A stretch of DNA of 64,000 nt from Streptomyces sp. SAI-127 (GTDB lineage Bacteria > Actinomycetota > Actinomycetes > Streptomycetales > Streptomycetaceae): contig NZ_JARXYJ010000001.1 of NCBI RefSeq assembly GCF_029894425.1, positions 2,914,001 through 2,978,000 on the forward strand. The letters are read 5' to 3'. The position numbers were made by a program, and so were the translations under genes. The first letter of the stretch is position 1; every line of letters begins with the position of its first letter. Positions 42,662-54,144 of the stretch are shown here, piece after piece. Below the pieces are notes generated by a model, which had not been told where the DNA came from, searched no databases, and was given only the letters and a program-made list of their open reading frames with translations.

Positions 42662-42829
42662 GCCTCCCTGAGCTCAGTCGTTTCGATCTCCTCCGACCGT
42701 ACGAAATGCCCATTACGCAGATGTCTCCCGAGCCGTTCATCAGGGGTTACACCGCCCGCACACCTCACCGGCCAGTGTTGTGAGCGCCTTTGCGTGCCGG
42801 AGGAGCCCCGAACCGAGGCGCCACAGATT

Positions 42830-42860
42830 TGGAACGGTTCCATTTCTTGAACCATTCGTG
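42830..42860. promoter_or_regulatory. Fur-type operator upstream of fur-katG
   Basis: TGGAACGGTTCCA (42830-42842) is a perfect 6-1-6 palindrome, followed by TTTCTTGAACCATTC carrying further half-sites. It lies 41-53 bases before the fur start codon. In Streptomyces the redox-sensing FurS/FurA/CatR proteins bind such sequences before their own gene and control a catalase. This is the likely autoregulatory site here and may also affect the divergent nitrate reductase. Confidence 0.65.
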
Positions 42861-42882
42861 TTTGTGGGGGTAGGTTGGTCGC

Positions 42883-43329
42883 ATGACCGCCCCCCGGCTT
42901 CCGAACACCGCCGACGAGCTGCGCGGTGCCGGCCTGCGGGTGACGGCCGCGCGCGTCGCACTGCTCGAGACCGTCCGGGCCGGTGACCACCTCGCGGCCG
43001 ACGCGCTCGCCACGGGAGTGCGTGACCGTCTCGGCCACATATCCCTCCAGGCCGTGTACGAGGCCCTGCACTCGCTCACCGCGGCGGGTCTCGTGCGCCG
43101 CCTCGAGCCGCCCGGCAGCCCGGCACGGTTCGAGGGACGGGTCGGGGACAACCACCATCACCTGGTCTGCCGGTCGTGCGGGGCCGTCGTCGACGTCGAC
43201 TGTGCCGTCGGTCACGCGCCCTGCCTGACAGCTTCGGACGACCGCGGCTTCTCGATCGACGAGGCCGAGGTCATCTACTGGGGCCTGTGCCCCGACTGTT
43301 CCCCCCAAAGGCTTATTTCAGCACCGTGA
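42883..43329 (+). CDS. Fur-family redox regulator (FurS/CatR-like)
   Basis: 148 residues. The winged helix is at residues ~8-75 (RVTAARVALLETV, HISLQAVYEALHSLTAAGLVRR). A metal region NHHHLVCRSCG and the C-terminal pair CPDC provide the structural zinc Cys4 site. Fur proteins adjacent to katG in actinobacteria respond to peroxide by thiol oxidation and release repression of katG. The gene ends 24 bases before katG, so both are one transcript controlled by the operator upstream. Confidence 0.92.
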   Translation: MTAPRLPNTADELRGAGLRVTAARVALLETVRAGDHLAADALATGVRDRLGHISLQAVYEALHSLTAAGLVRRLEPPGSPARFEGRVGDNHHHLVCRSCGAVVDVDCAVGHAPCLTASDDRGFSIDEAEVIYWGLCPDCSPQRLISAP

Positions 43330-45570
<2,241 letters not shown>

Positions 45571-45580
45571 TCGACTGAAC

Positions 45581-45618
45581 GCCACAGGGGCCGGTCCACA
45601 TGGACCGGCCCCTCTGGC
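45581..45618. terminator. Bidirectional terminator between katG and the aminotransferase gene
   Basis: GCCACAGGGGCCGGTCC and GGACCGGCCCCTCTGGC pair over 17 bases with one mismatch, around a four-base loop. The stem starts 10 bases after the katG stop and ends five bases before the convergent aminotransferase stop, so it serves both genes. Confidence 0.8.
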
Positions 45619-45622
45619 ATGT

Positions 45623-46798
45623 CTAGTCGAGCGTGGCCACGAACTTCCCGAGCCGCGCGATCCCCTCGCGCAGTTCGTCGGCCGAGGCGGCGTAGGACAG
45701 CCGTACGTGGGTCTCGGCGGTCCCCACCCCGAAGTCCCGCCCCGGTGTGAGGGCGACATGCGCCTCCTGGAGCGCCCGTCCGCAGAACTCCCACGAGCTG
45801 AGCCCGGTGCCGCTGACGTCGAAGTACACGTAGAACGCCCCGTCGGGCGGCACGGGCACCGGCAGCCCGATCTGCTCCAGCCCCTCGAGGACCAGCGCCC
45901 GCCGCCGCCCGAACTCGGCCCGCCGCTCCTCGCACACGGCGAGCGATTCGGGCGTGAAACACGCGAGCGCGGCGTGCTGGGCGGGGGTGGAGGCACAGAT
46001 CATGTAGTTCTGGGCCAGCCGCTCCAGCGCGGGCACCAGCGCCTCGGGCACGACACACCACCCCAGCCGCCAGCCGGTCATCCCGAAGTACTTGGAGAAG
46101 CTGTTGATGACGACGGCCTCCCGGTCGTACGACAGCACACTGCGCGGCGGCCGTCCCTGCGCGTCGTGATCGCCGAGGTCGAGGTAGATCTCGTCGACGA
46201 TCCGCCAGGCGTCCCGCTCCCGGGCGAGCTCGCAGATGGCCGCCAGCTCGTCGGCCGGGACGGAGGTGCCGGTCGGGTTGGAGGGGCTGGCGACCATGGT
46301 CCCGCGGGTGCGGTCCGTCCAGTACGACCGCACCGAGGCCGTGTCCAACTGGTACCGCGATTCGGCACTGGTGGGCACGAGGGTGACCCGCGCACCGAAG
46401 CTCTCGGCGATCTGCCGGTTGCAGGGGTAGGACGGGTCGGCGATGAGCACCTCGTCCCCCGGGTCGACGAGGGCGGCGGCGCCCAGCACCAGCGCCGCCG
46501 ACGCCCCCGCGGTCACGACGACCCGGCCCGGATCGACGTCGACGCCGTGCTGATCGCCGTAGAACCGCGCTATGGCCTGCCGCAGTTCGGGCAGCCCGAG
46601 CGCTCCGGTGTAGCTCATGGGCCTGCTGCCCACGGCCTCCCGCAGCGCGTCCAGCACGGCCGGCGGCGCCCCGAAGTCCGGCTCCCCGAGACTGAGCTTG
46701 ACGACGCGGTGCCCCTCGGCCTCCAGCGCCGCGGCGTGCTTGCCGAACTCCATGGCGTAGAACGGCGCGACGGACTGGGCGCGCTGCGAGATCCTCAT
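45623..46798 (-). CDS. Class I PLP-dependent aminotransferase
   Basis: 391 residues of fold type I: LSLGEPDFGAPPAV, MSYTGALGLPELRQAIARFY, SPSNPTGTSV, the DEIYLDL Asp/Tyr pair and the Schiff-base Lys in NSFSKYFGMTGWRLGW. It transfers amino groups from an amino acid to a 2-oxo acid; specificity cannot be read. ATG 46798 was chosen because homology begins there, while the open frame upstream to 47185 overlaps the permease gene. The neighbouring permease, 44 bases upstream, suggests amino-acid uptake and transamination. Confidence 0.88.
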   Translation of the reverse strand: MRISQRAQSVAPFYAMEFGKHAAALEAEGHRVVKLSLGEPDFGAPPAVLDALREAVGSRPMSYTGALGLPELRQAIARFYGDQHGVDVDPGRVVVTAGASAALVLGAAALVDPGDEVLIADPSYPCNRQIAESFGARVTLVPTSAESRYQLDTASVRSYWTDRTRGTMVASPSNPTGTSVPADELAAICELARERDAWRIVDEIYLDLGDHDAQGRPPRSVLSYDREAVVINSFSKYFGMTGWRLGWCVVPEALVPALERLAQNYMICASTPAQHAALACFTPESLAVCEERRAEFGRRRALVLEGLEQIGLPVPVPPDGAFYVYFDVSGTGLSSWEFCGRALQEAHVALTPGRDFGVGTAETHVRLSYAASADELREGIARLGKFVATLD

Positions 46799-46842
46799 GC
46801 GGGAATCATGCCAAAGTCGACGAAGGCCTAAGAACCCGCAGG

Positions 46843-48270
46843 TCAGACCTGGTCGGAGAGCTTCGGCTCGGTCCGGGCCGCCCGACGTTGGCGTATCACC
46901 GCGTAGGCCACAACGGCCAGGGCGACCAGGGTGGACAGGACGACCTGGTCCCGGCCTCCGCCGTCCGCGGTGTCGGTGAGCATGTAGCCCAGGACGAAAG
47001 TGATCAGGGCGATGGTGGCCCAGGTGAGGTAGGGGTAGAGCCACATCCGGACGACCAGCTTCTCCGGCGACTCCCGCTGGATGATCTTGCGCATCCGCAG
47101 CTGGGAGAAGCAGATCACCAGCCAGACGAACAGGGCGATCGCACCGGAGGAGTTGAGCAGGAACTGGAAGACGGTGTCGGGCCACAGGTAGTTGAAGGCG
47201 ACCGCGACGAAGCCGAAGACCACCGAGGCCAGGATGGCCGCCTGCGGCACACCGCGGCCCGTGGTCCGCCCGAACGCGGCCGGGGCGTCGCTGCGGCGGC
47301 CGAGCGAGAAGGCCATGCGCGAGGCCGTGTACAGGCCGGAGTTGAGGCAGGACAGCACGGAGGTCAGCACGATGGTGTTCATGATCTGGGCGGCGTGCGG
47401 GATGCCGATGGAGCTGAGGGCGGCGACGTACGAGCCGTCCTTGAGGATGGCCGGGTCGTTCCAGCGCAGCAGCGACACCACGATCAGGATCGAGCCCAGG
47501 TAGAACACCGCGATCCGCCAGATCACGCTGTTGGTGGCCTTGGTGACGGCGGCCCGCGGGTCGGCGGTCTCACCCGCGGCGAGGGTGACGATCTCGCTGC
47601 CCATGAAGGAGAAGACCACCATCAGGACGCCGGTGAGGATCGCTCCGGGGCCGTTGGGCAGGAAACCGCCGTGCGCGGTGAGGTTGGAGAAACCGGAGGC
47701 CGGGTGGTCCGAACCGGGCAGCAGCCCGAAGATCGCGAGCCCTCCGACCACGATGAACGCGGCGATCGCGACGACCTTGATGCCGGCGAACCAGAACTCG
47801 AACTCGCCGTAGGAGCTGACCGAGACCAGGTTGGTGGCGGTCAGGACGACCATGACGATCAGGGCCCAGCCCCACTGCGGGACCGCCGGCATCCAGCCGG
47901 CCAGGATCTTGGCCCCGGCGGTCGCCTCGACGGCGAGCACCACGACCCAGAAGAACCAGTACAACCAGCCGATGGTGAAGCCCGCCCAGCGGCCCAGCGC
48001 GCGGTCGGCGTAGGCGGAGAACGAGCCCGAGGTGGGGTTGGCCGCGGCCATCTCGCCGAGCATGCGCATCACGAGGACGACGAGGACGCCGACGAGGGCG
48101 TACGAGACGAGGATGCCGGGGCCTGCGGCGGCGATGCCGGAGCCGGAGCCGACGAACAGGCCGGCGCCGATGACACCGCCGATCGCGATCATCGACAGAT
48201 GGCGGTTCTTGAGACCGGCCTGCAGGCCACCGGACTCCGCGGGAGGGGTTTCGGGGAGGGTTGCTGTCAT
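46843..48270 (-). CDS. Amino-acid permease (GabP/AnsP-type APC transporter)
   Basis: 475 residues with about twelve hydrophobic helices. The first, HLSMIAIGGVIGAGLFVGSG, holds the conserved G-x-G substrate loop of the AAT family. FSFMGSEIVTLAAGETADPR and SCLNSGLYTASRMAFSLGRR are further hallmarks. It imports an amino acid or GABA with protons. The start is at 48270 (MTATLPETPP). The AT-rich spacer to the divergent GntR gene (48271-48408) likely contains the shared promoters. Confidence 0.9.
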   Translation of the reverse strand: MTATLPETPPAESGGLQAGLKNRHLSMIAIGGVIGAGLFVGSGSGIAAAGPGILVSYALVGVLVVLVMRMLGEMAAANPTSGSFSAYADRALGRWAGFTIGWLYWFFWVVVLAVEATAGAKILAGWMPAVPQWGWALIVMVVLTATNLVSVSSYGEFEFWFAGIKVVAIAAFIVVGGLAIFGLLPGSDHPASGFSNLTAHGGFLPNGPGAILTGVLMVVFSFMGSEIVTLAAGETADPRAAVTKATNSVIWRIAVFYLGSILIVVSLLRWNDPAILKDGSYVAALSSIGIPHAAQIMNTIVLTSVLSCLNSGLYTASRMAFSLGRRSDAPAAFGRTTGRGVPQAAILASVVFGFVAVAFNYLWPDTVFQFLLNSSGAIALFVWLVICFSQLRMRKIIQRESPEKLVVRMWLYPYLTWATIALITFVLGYMLTDTADGGGRDQVVLSTLVALAVVAYAVIRQRRAARTEPKLSDQV

Positions 48271-48408
48271 GGACCGGGAAATTAGTTCAGCACGATCAGA
48301 AAAAACAGTCTTGTTTAAGTGTTCATGTTGCTCTATTTTCCGTACATGCAGAGCACGCCGTGCCACCGTCCCCCGTAACCCCGCTCAGCAGGCCGTTAGG
48401 GTGGCGTC

Positions 48409-49134
48409 GTGGTGAACGCAGCGGGCAAGTTCGGGCCCTACAACCAGGCGGCGGCCGCGCAGGTCGGCGGGGTGTGGGACACCCGCGTCCTGGCCGGCCG
48501 GGGCACCACGGGAGCCGAACTCGTCCGGTCCAGGATCGCCCTGCGGATACGGCTGAGGTCCGTGGCGCCGGGCGACCGGCTGCCGGACGCGGGCGTTCTC
48601 GCCGAGGAACTGGGGATCAGTGAGATCACCGTGCGCCGCGCGCTGGAGGCCATGTGCCAGGACGGCCTGCTCGACCGCCGTCGGGGCCGTTCGGGCGGCA
48701 CCTTCGTCGCGGCCGACTGGGACACGGTCGTCGCCGTGCTGCACGACGCCGAGGAGGCGGCCTCGCTGGAATCCTTCCATCTGCTGCTCGAATGCGGTCT
48801 CGTGGCGCACGGCACGGGGGAGATCCCGGACGGACGGCTCGACGGACTGCACGCCCTGGTCGAGGAGCTGGACCTGGCCGAGGACCCGGCCCGGCTGCTC
48901 GAACTGGAGACGCGCTTCCACCTCGACCTGGCCGAGGCGCTCGGCGGCGTCGGGATCCGTGAGTTCGCCGCCGACCTGCTCGGCCGCCAGTGCCTGCTGG
49001 GGCCCGCGCCCGCCCCTTCGGTCGTACGGGCCCGCAACCGCTGCCACGCCGACCTGCTCGACCAACTCACCCGCGGCGCGATGGACCCGGCGGTACGCGC
49101 GGTGAAGGCGCACCGGCACGCCGGCCTGAACTGA
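48409..49134 (+). CDS. GntR/FadR-family transcriptional regulator
   Basis: 241 residues from GTG. A winged helix at residues ~38-100 (ELVRSRIALRIRLRSVAPGDRLPDAGVLAEELGISEITVRR) is followed by an FCD-like helical domain (ELETRFHLDLAEALGG, RNRCHADLLDQL). It probably senses an amino-acid-derived ligand and controls the flanking permeases, since it lies divergent from one and 50 bases upstream of the other. Confidence 0.85.
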   Translation: MVNAAGKFGPYNQAAAAQVGGVWDTRVLAGRGTTGAELVRSRIALRIRLRSVAPGDRLPDAGVLAEELGISEITVRRALEAMCQDGLLDRRRGRSGGTFVAADWDTVVAVLHDAEEAASLESFHLLLECGLVAHGTGEIPDGRLDGLHALVEELDLAEDPARLLELETRFHLDLAEALGGVGIREFAADLLGRQCLLGPAPAPSVVRARNRCHADLLDQLTRGAMDPAVRAVKAHRHAGLN

Positions 49135-49184
49135 TCACTTCTCCCCCTTTCCCGTGCCGCCGACCTCGCAGAAGGAGCTGTCCC

Positions 49185-50657
49185 ATGCCGGTACCCGAGC
49201 CTGTCGGCCCCTCGTCGACGTCGGGCCCCGCCGGCGGCGCGCCGCAGCGGTTGCGCGGCGGTGTCCTCGGCATGGCGGACATCGCCGCCGCCACGATGGC
49301 CAACGTCGGTCCGGCGATGAGCTTCTTCTTCGGCTTCGCCTTCCTCGCCACCACCGCGGGGATCGCGTCCCCGCTGACCATCGTGGCGGCTGGGGTGGCG
49401 GTCGCGCTGCTCGGCAACACACTGGCCGAGTTCTCCCGGGCCCACCCCTCGGCGGGCAGTTTCACCACCTTCGTCGGCAAGACCTTCGGTCCGGTCAGCG
49501 CGGTGACCACAGCCCTGCTGGCCGGACTCGGCTACATCATCGCGATGGCCTCGGTGATCGCGATCTCGGGTGGCTTCGTACAGATCACCCTGCACCACTA
49601 CACGGGCGTCGACGTGCCGTGGATCGTCTGGACGCTGCTGCTCACCGGTTGCTCGGTGGTGCTGATGCTGCGCGGGATCGTCGTCTCCACCAAGTGGGCC
49701 GGCTACTTCTTCGGCGTGGAGATGCTGGTGCTCGTCGTGGTCTCGGTCGCGGCGATCGTCGAGCATCGCGGCGCCCTCTCCGCCGCGCCGTTCCTGCCCG
49801 GCCATCTCACCCACGGCCTCAAGGGGCTGGCGGCCGGATTCCCGCTGGCCGTGTACCTGTTCATCGGCTGGGAGAACTCGGCGGCCCTCGCCGAGGAGAC
49901 GGAGAACCCACGGCGCAACGTCGGCCGCGCCGTGTTCTCCTCGGTCGCGATCATGACGGTGAGCTACATCCTCTTCTCCTACGCCACGGTGACCGGCTTC
50001 GGCTACGACCTGGACCGGCTCGGCGCCTCCCCCATCCCGTTCATCGACGTCGCCCAGCACACCCTCGGCGCGCTGGCGTTCCTCGCCTACGTGGGCGGCC
50101 TGACCTCCACCCTCGGCGTCCTGATCGCGGGCATCAACTCCCAGGCCCGCCTGGTCTTCAACGCGGGGCGCGAGGGGCTGCTGCCGTCCTTCTTCGGGTA
50201 CGTCCATCCCACGCGCCGTACGCCGAACAACGCGATCGTCGCCTTCGCCGTCATCGCGCTGCTGATCATCGGCGGCTGGGGCCTGGGCCATCTGCTCGGC
50301 TCCGGCGGCGGTTCGATGAACCCCGTGGTCTTCTTCACGGAGTCCTCCAGTCTGGGCGCCATCCTGATCCTGCTGGTCTACCTGGCGTCCAACATCGCCC
50401 TCCCCCTCTACTACCGCCGATACCGCCCCCAGGAGTTCCGGCCCGTCCGCCACCTCGTCCTGCCCGCGATCGGCGCCCTCGCCATCCTGGTCCCCCTCTA
50501 CTACCTGGCCAAGCCCGGCCAGCCGGCCCCGTACAGCTGGTTCCCGAACGCCGCTCTGGTCACGTTGCTCGCGGCCATCGGCTACGCGACCCTCCTGGTC
50601 CGCCGGGACCCGAGCCTCGCGGAGCGGGTGGGATCGGTGGTGGCGGACGCGGAGTGA
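49185..50657 (+). CDS. APC-family amino-acid permease
   Basis: 490 residues with about twelve helices: VLGMADIAAATMANVGPAMS, the FSRAHPSAGSFTTFVGKTFG loop, LFIGWENSAALAEETENPRRNVGRA and INSQARLVFNAGREGLLPSFF. This is the APC subfamily without close similarity to the permease at 46843-48270, so the substrate probably differs. GAAGGAG lies six bases before the ATG. Likely co-expressed with the GntR regulator. It is convergent with the XdhC gene, six bases apart. Confidence 0.88.
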   Translation: MPVPEPVGPSSTSGPAGGAPQRLRGGVLGMADIAAATMANVGPAMSFFFGFAFLATTAGIASPLTIVAAGVAVALLGNTLAEFSRAHPSAGSFTTFVGKTFGPVSAVTTALLAGLGYIIAMASVIAISGGFVQITLHHYTGVDVPWIVWTLLLTGCSVVLMLRGIVVSTKWAGYFFGVEMLVLVVVSVAAIVEHRGALSAAPFLPGHLTHGLKGLAAGFPLAVYLFIGWENSAALAEETENPRRNVGRAVFSSVAIMTVSYILFSYATVTGFGYDLDRLGASPIPFIDVAQHTLGALAFLAYVGGLTSTLGVLIAGINSQARLVFNAGREGLLPSFFGYVHPTRRTPNNAIVAFAVIALLIIGGWGLGHLLGSGGGSMNPVVFFTESSSLGAILILLVYLASNIALPLYYRRYRPQEFRPVRHLVLPAIGALAILVPLYYLAKPGQPAPYSWFPNAALVTLLAAIGYATLLVRRDPSLAERVGSVVADAE

Positions 50658-50663
50658 GCCGGC

Positions 50664-51794
50664 CTACCAGTAGCTCGGCAGCCTCGGCGCCCGGTGGATC
50701 GGGCCGGTGGTCCGGGTCAGGGGTCGGCCCGTGCCCTGGTGGGCCTGGGCGATGATCTCCGCGGTGATGGAGACGGCCGTCTCCTCGGGCGTGCGGGCTC
50801 CGAGGTCGAGGCCGATCGGGGAACGCAGCCGGGCCAACCGGTCTTCCGTGACGCCCTGCTCGCGCAGGAGGCGCAGGCGCTCCTCATGGGTGCGCCGGGA
50901 GCCCATGGCCCCCACGTAGGCGACGGGCAGGTCGAGTGCCAGGCGCAGCAGGGGGATGTCGAACTTGGCGTCGTGGGTGAGGACGCAGACGGCGGTTCTC
51001 TCGTCCACCTCGGTGCGTTCCAGGTAGCGGTGGGGCCAGTCGACGACCACTTCGTCCGCGTGCGGGAAGCGGGCGGGGGTGGCGAAGACGGGGCGGGCGT
51101 CGCAGACGGTGACCCGGTGACCGAGGAAGCGGCCGGCCTGGCTGAGGGCGGCGGCGAAGTCGACCGCGCCGAAGATCAGCATGCGGGGGCGGGCGGCCGC
51201 CACGTGGACCAGGACGGACAGGTGCTCGGGGCACCCCTCCCCTGTCCCCCCGAGGTCGACGCGAGCGGTGCGGCCGGCCCGCAGCAGAGCCCTGGCCCGG
51301 TCGGCCACCGCCCGGTCCGCCGGCCCGCCGTCCACGCGTCCGTGGGCGGACTGATCGTCACCGAAGACGCCGAGGGTTGAGCCGAGGAAGTCGTCAGGGC
51401 CGTCGACGACCTGCGCCACGGCAGCAGGTCGGCTGTGTACGACCTCGGTGAGGGCGTCGGCGAGGTGCGGCCGGGTCGTGGGGTCGATGCGCTGGACGAG
51501 GACGTCGAGTTCGCCGCCGCAGGTCAGTCCGACGGCGAAGGCGTCGTCGTCGGAGTAGCCGAACGAGGCACGCTGCGGGGCACCTCGGTCATGCAGTACC
51601 TGTCGGCACAGTTCGTGGACCGCGCCCTCCACGCAGCCGCCGGAGATGCTGCCGACCGCGTCGCCTTCGTCTCCCACGGCGACCGACGTACCGACCGGCA
51701 GAGGAGCGCTGCCCCGTACGGCGACGACGGTGGCCAGGGCGAATGGGCGTGCCTCGCGGCACCAGCGGTGCAGTGTGTCCGCGATGTTCAGCAT
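50664..51794 (-). CDS. XdhC/CoxI-family molybdenum-enzyme maturation protein
   Basis: 376 residues. The N-terminal XdhC_CoxI domain has ATVVAVRGSAPLPVGTSVAVGDEGDAVGSISGGCVEGAV. The C-terminal Rossmann domain has MLIFGAVDFAAALSQAGRFLGHRVTVCDARP and YVGAMGSRRTHEERLRLL. Such proteins (PaoD, XdhC) bind Mo-cofactor, help insert the sulfurated cofactor and protect it. It follows the hydroxylase genes on the same strand, separated by 154 bases with two hairpins, so it may be expressed less than them. Confidence 0.88.
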   Translation of the reverse strand: MLNIADTLHRWCREARPFALATVVAVRGSAPLPVGTSVAVGDEGDAVGSISGGCVEGAVHELCRQVLHDRGAPQRASFGYSDDDAFAVGLTCGGELDVLVQRIDPTTRPHLADALTEVVHSRPAAVAQVVDGPDDFLGSTLGVFGDDQSAHGRVDGGPADRAVADRARALLRAGRTARVDLGGTGEGCPEHLSVLVHVAAARPRMLIFGAVDFAAALSQAGRFLGHRVTVCDARPVFATPARFPHADEVVVDWPHRYLERTEVDERTAVCVLTHDAKFDIPLLRLALDLPVAYVGAMGSRRTHEERLRLLREQGVTEDRLARLRSPIGLDLGARTPEETAVSITAEIIAQAHQGTGRPLTRTTGPIHRAPRLPSYW

Positions 51795-51830
51795 GGTTCT
51801 CCACGGCGGGACCAGGACGGGAAGGTGAGC

Positions 51831-51874
51831 GGGCCGCCGCCACGACGCGGGGAAACGTCACGCGGCGGCGGCCC
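51831..51874. terminator. GC-rich hairpin 1 after the Mo-hydroxylase operon
   Basis: GGGCCGCCGCC (51831-51841) and GGCGGCGGCCC (51864-51874) form a perfect 11-bp stem with a 22-base loop, downstream of the large-subunit stop and upstream of the XdhC start. No U-run follows. It probably attenuates transcription into xdhC. Confidence 0.5.
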
Positions 51875-51880
51875 CGGGAG

Positions 51881-51912
51881 GTCCGGCAGCCGGGCGGGGC
51901 AGGCTGCCGGAC
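51881..51912. terminator. GC-rich hairpin 2 after the Mo-hydroxylase operon
   Basis: GTCCGGCAGCC (51881-51891) and GGCTGCCGGAC (51902-51912) form a perfect 11-bp stem with a 10-base loop. It directly follows hairpin 1 in coordinate order and is nearer to the large-subunit stop on the transcribed strand. Terminator or mRNA-stabilising stem. Confidence 0.55.
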
Positions 51913-51948
51913 GAGTGGTGCGCACCCGGCCGGACCGAGGTCCGCGGA

Positions 51949-54144
51949 TCAGAGCAACGCCTCGGCGGTGATGGGCAGTTCACGGATGCGGCGGCCGGTG
52001 GCGTTGAAGACCGCGTTGGCGATGGCGGGCGCCACCCCGATCATCACGAGCTCGCCGAGGCCCTTGACGCCGAGCGGGTCGGCCTCGGGGTCCTCTCCGT
52101 CCAGGTAGATCGCCTTGAGGTCGGGGATGTCGGCGTTGACGGGCACGAGGTAGTCGGCGAGGTTGGCGTTGACGATCCGCCCGTCTCGGTGGTCGGTGAC
52201 CGTGTGCTCCAGCAGGGCCGTGCCGATGCCGCCGACCATGCCGCCGAGGGCCTGGCTGTCGGCGAGCTCGGGGCTGATGATGCGGCCCGCGTCGTACACG
52301 CCCAGTACGCGCCGCACCCGCACCAGGCCGAGCGTCGCGTCGACGGCCACCTCGGCGAAGGTGGCGTTGTAGCCGTAGAAGGAGTGCCGCTCGGGGCCCG
52401 ACGGCGGCGCGAAGGAGCCGTCCGCCTCCAGGTGGGTGCGGCCGTTGCGGGCCAGCAGCCGCCGGTACGTCTCCCCGCGCGTGGGATCGCTCTTCACGTG
52501 CAGTCGGCCGCCCCGCACCACGACGTCGTCTGCCGCCACCCCGTACAGCGGCGACTCGCGGTCCGCGACGGCCAGTCGGATCGCCTGTCGGCGGACCTTG
52601 TTGCAGGCGTCGAGGGTGGCGGAGCCGACGCTGGCCATGGTCATCGAGCCGCCGTGCGGCGGGGTCGGCGGGTAGAGGGAGTCCCCCAGCCGGAAGGTGA
52701 CCGTGCGCACGGTCAGTCCGAGGGCGTCGGCGGCGACCTGGGTCTGCGAGGTGTACGTACCCGGGCCCATGTCGGTGGCGGCGGCCTCGACCAGCGCGGT
52801 GCCGTCGGCGTCCAGGCGGGCCCGGGCCTGGGCCGGCATGCGCGCGGTGTCGTAGACGCCGGCGGCCATGCCCCTGCCGATCAGCCAGTCCCCCTCGCGC
52901 GTGGAGCGGGGCTCGGGATCGCGGCGGTGCCAGCCGAACTCGCGGGCGCCGACGGTGTAGCACTCGCGCAGCCGGCGGGTGGAGAACGGCAGACCGGACG
53001 ACTCGTCCTCCGCCGGCTCGTTGCGCCGGCGCAGCTCGATCGGGTCGACGCCGAGCTCGTGGGCGAGTTCGTCCATGGCCGACTCGATGACGAAGGAGGC
53101 CGTCTGGAAGCCGGGGCCCCGCATGTACAGCGGCGTGGGCAGATCCAGGGGCACCGTCCGGTACCTCTGGCTGACGTTGGGCATGCTGTAGAGCATCTGC
53201 CCGGCCGCCAGGACGGACTCGGTGAACGTCTCGTACGAGGACGTCTCGGCGTCCAGCTCGTGCACCGCGGCGGACAGCCGGCCGCGCCGGTCGCTGCCGA
53301 GGCGCAGGTGGTACTCGTAGGAGGGCCGGAATCCGGTCCCGAGGTACATCTGCTTGCGGCTGAGGACCAGCTTGACCGGGCGCTTCGTCTCGCGGGCGGC
53401 CAGCGCGGCGACGACCACGTGCGGCCAGCAGCGCAGCGCCGTGCCGAAACCGCCGCCGACGAACGGCGAGATGACCCGCACCGCGGCCGTGTCCAGGCCG
53501 AACACCGCCGCGAGTTCGGTCTGCGTGCCCACCACCCACTGGGTCTTGTCCCACACGGTGAGCTTGTCGCCGTTCCAGCGGGCGATGGTGGCGTGCGGCT
53601 CCATCGGGTTGTGGTGGTTGCGCGCCGTGCGGTACGTCAGGTCCAGGCGTACGGCCGCCGAGCGCAGGGCCGCTTCGGCGTCGCCGCGTGCATAGTTGGT
53701 CGGCTCGTCGGGCTCGGCCTCAGTCAGGTCGGTCGAGGGCTGTGCGGCGTCGTAGCCGACCTTGACCAGACTCGCACCGTGCTGTGCGGCCTCCAAGGTG
53801 GTGGCCACCACGACGGCGACCGGCTGGCCGTGGAAGCGGACACGGTCGTCCTGGAAGACGCGGAGTCGCCGGCCGGGCGGGTTGTTCGACCCGGCGTTGT
53901 CGCGGTACGGCAGCTTCGGCGCGTTGCGGTGGTGGAGCACCTTCAGTACGCCCGGCAGGGCTTCGGCGGCACCGGTGTCGATCGAGGTGATGCGGCCGCG
54001 GCCGATGGCCGCGTCGACGATGACGGCGTGCACCGCCCCGTCGACGTCGTGCTCGGCGGCGTACAAGGCCTGTCCGGTGACCTTGAGCCGGCCGTCCACC
54101 CGGGACAGCGGCGCACCCACGGCTGCCTGTGGCTGGGGACTCAC
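51949..54144 (-). CDS. Molybdenum hydroxylase large (Mo-binding) subunit, PaoC-like
   Basis: 731 residues of the xanthine-dehydrogenase/aldehyde-oxidase family: ALYAAEHDVDGAVHAVIVDAAIGRG, QWVVGTQTELAAVFGL, VISPFVGGGFGTALRCWPH and a DMGPGTYTSQTQVAADALGL segment. The catalytic Glu is in KGLGELVMIGVAPAIANAVFN. It oxidises an aldehyde or N-heterocycle using water and a molybdopterin cofactor. The short length (~730) and partner genes match the periplasmic aldehyde oxidoreductase type rather than xanthine dehydrogenase. It overlaps the FAD-subunit stop by four bases. Confidence 0.9.
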   Translation of the reverse strand: MSPQPQAAVGAPLSRVDGRLKVTGQALYAAEHDVDGAVHAVIVDAAIGRGRITSIDTGAAEALPGVLKVLHHRNAPKLPYRDNAGSNNPPGRRLRVFQDDRVRFHGQPVAVVVATTLEAAQHGASLVKVGYDAAQPSTDLTEAEPDEPTNYARGDAEAALRSAAVRLDLTYRTARNHHNPMEPHATIARWNGDKLTVWDKTQWVVGTQTELAAVFGLDTAAVRVISPFVGGGFGTALRCWPHVVVAALAARETKRPVKLVLSRKQMYLGTGFRPSYEYHLRLGSDRRGRLSAAVHELDAETSSYETFTESVLAAGQMLYSMPNVSQRYRTVPLDLPTPLYMRGPGFQTASFVIESAMDELAHELGVDPIELRRRNEPAEDESSGLPFSTRRLRECYTVGAREFGWHRRDPEPRSTREGDWLIGRGMAAGVYDTARMPAQARARLDADGTALVEAAATDMGPGTYTSQTQVAADALGLTVRTVTFRLGDSLYPPTPPHGGSMTMASVGSATLDACNKVRRQAIRLAVADRESPLYGVAADDVVVRGGRLHVKSDPTRGETYRRLLARNGRTHLEADGSFAPPSGPERHSFYGYNATFAEVAVDATLGLVRVRRVLGVYDAGRIISPELADSQALGGMVGGIGTALLEHTVTDHRDGRIVNANLADYLVPVNADIPDLKAIYLDGEDPEADPLGVKGLGELVMIGVAPAIANAVFNATGRRIRELPITAEALL

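Noticed and set aside
40292..42850. 852-codon plus-strand frame
   Set aside because: Antisense to the nitrate reductase fusion.
49133..49153. A further copy of the TCTCCCCCTTT motif upstream of the APC permease
   Set aside because: It lacks the GGGAG left arm, so the palindrome shared by the other two sites is not present.
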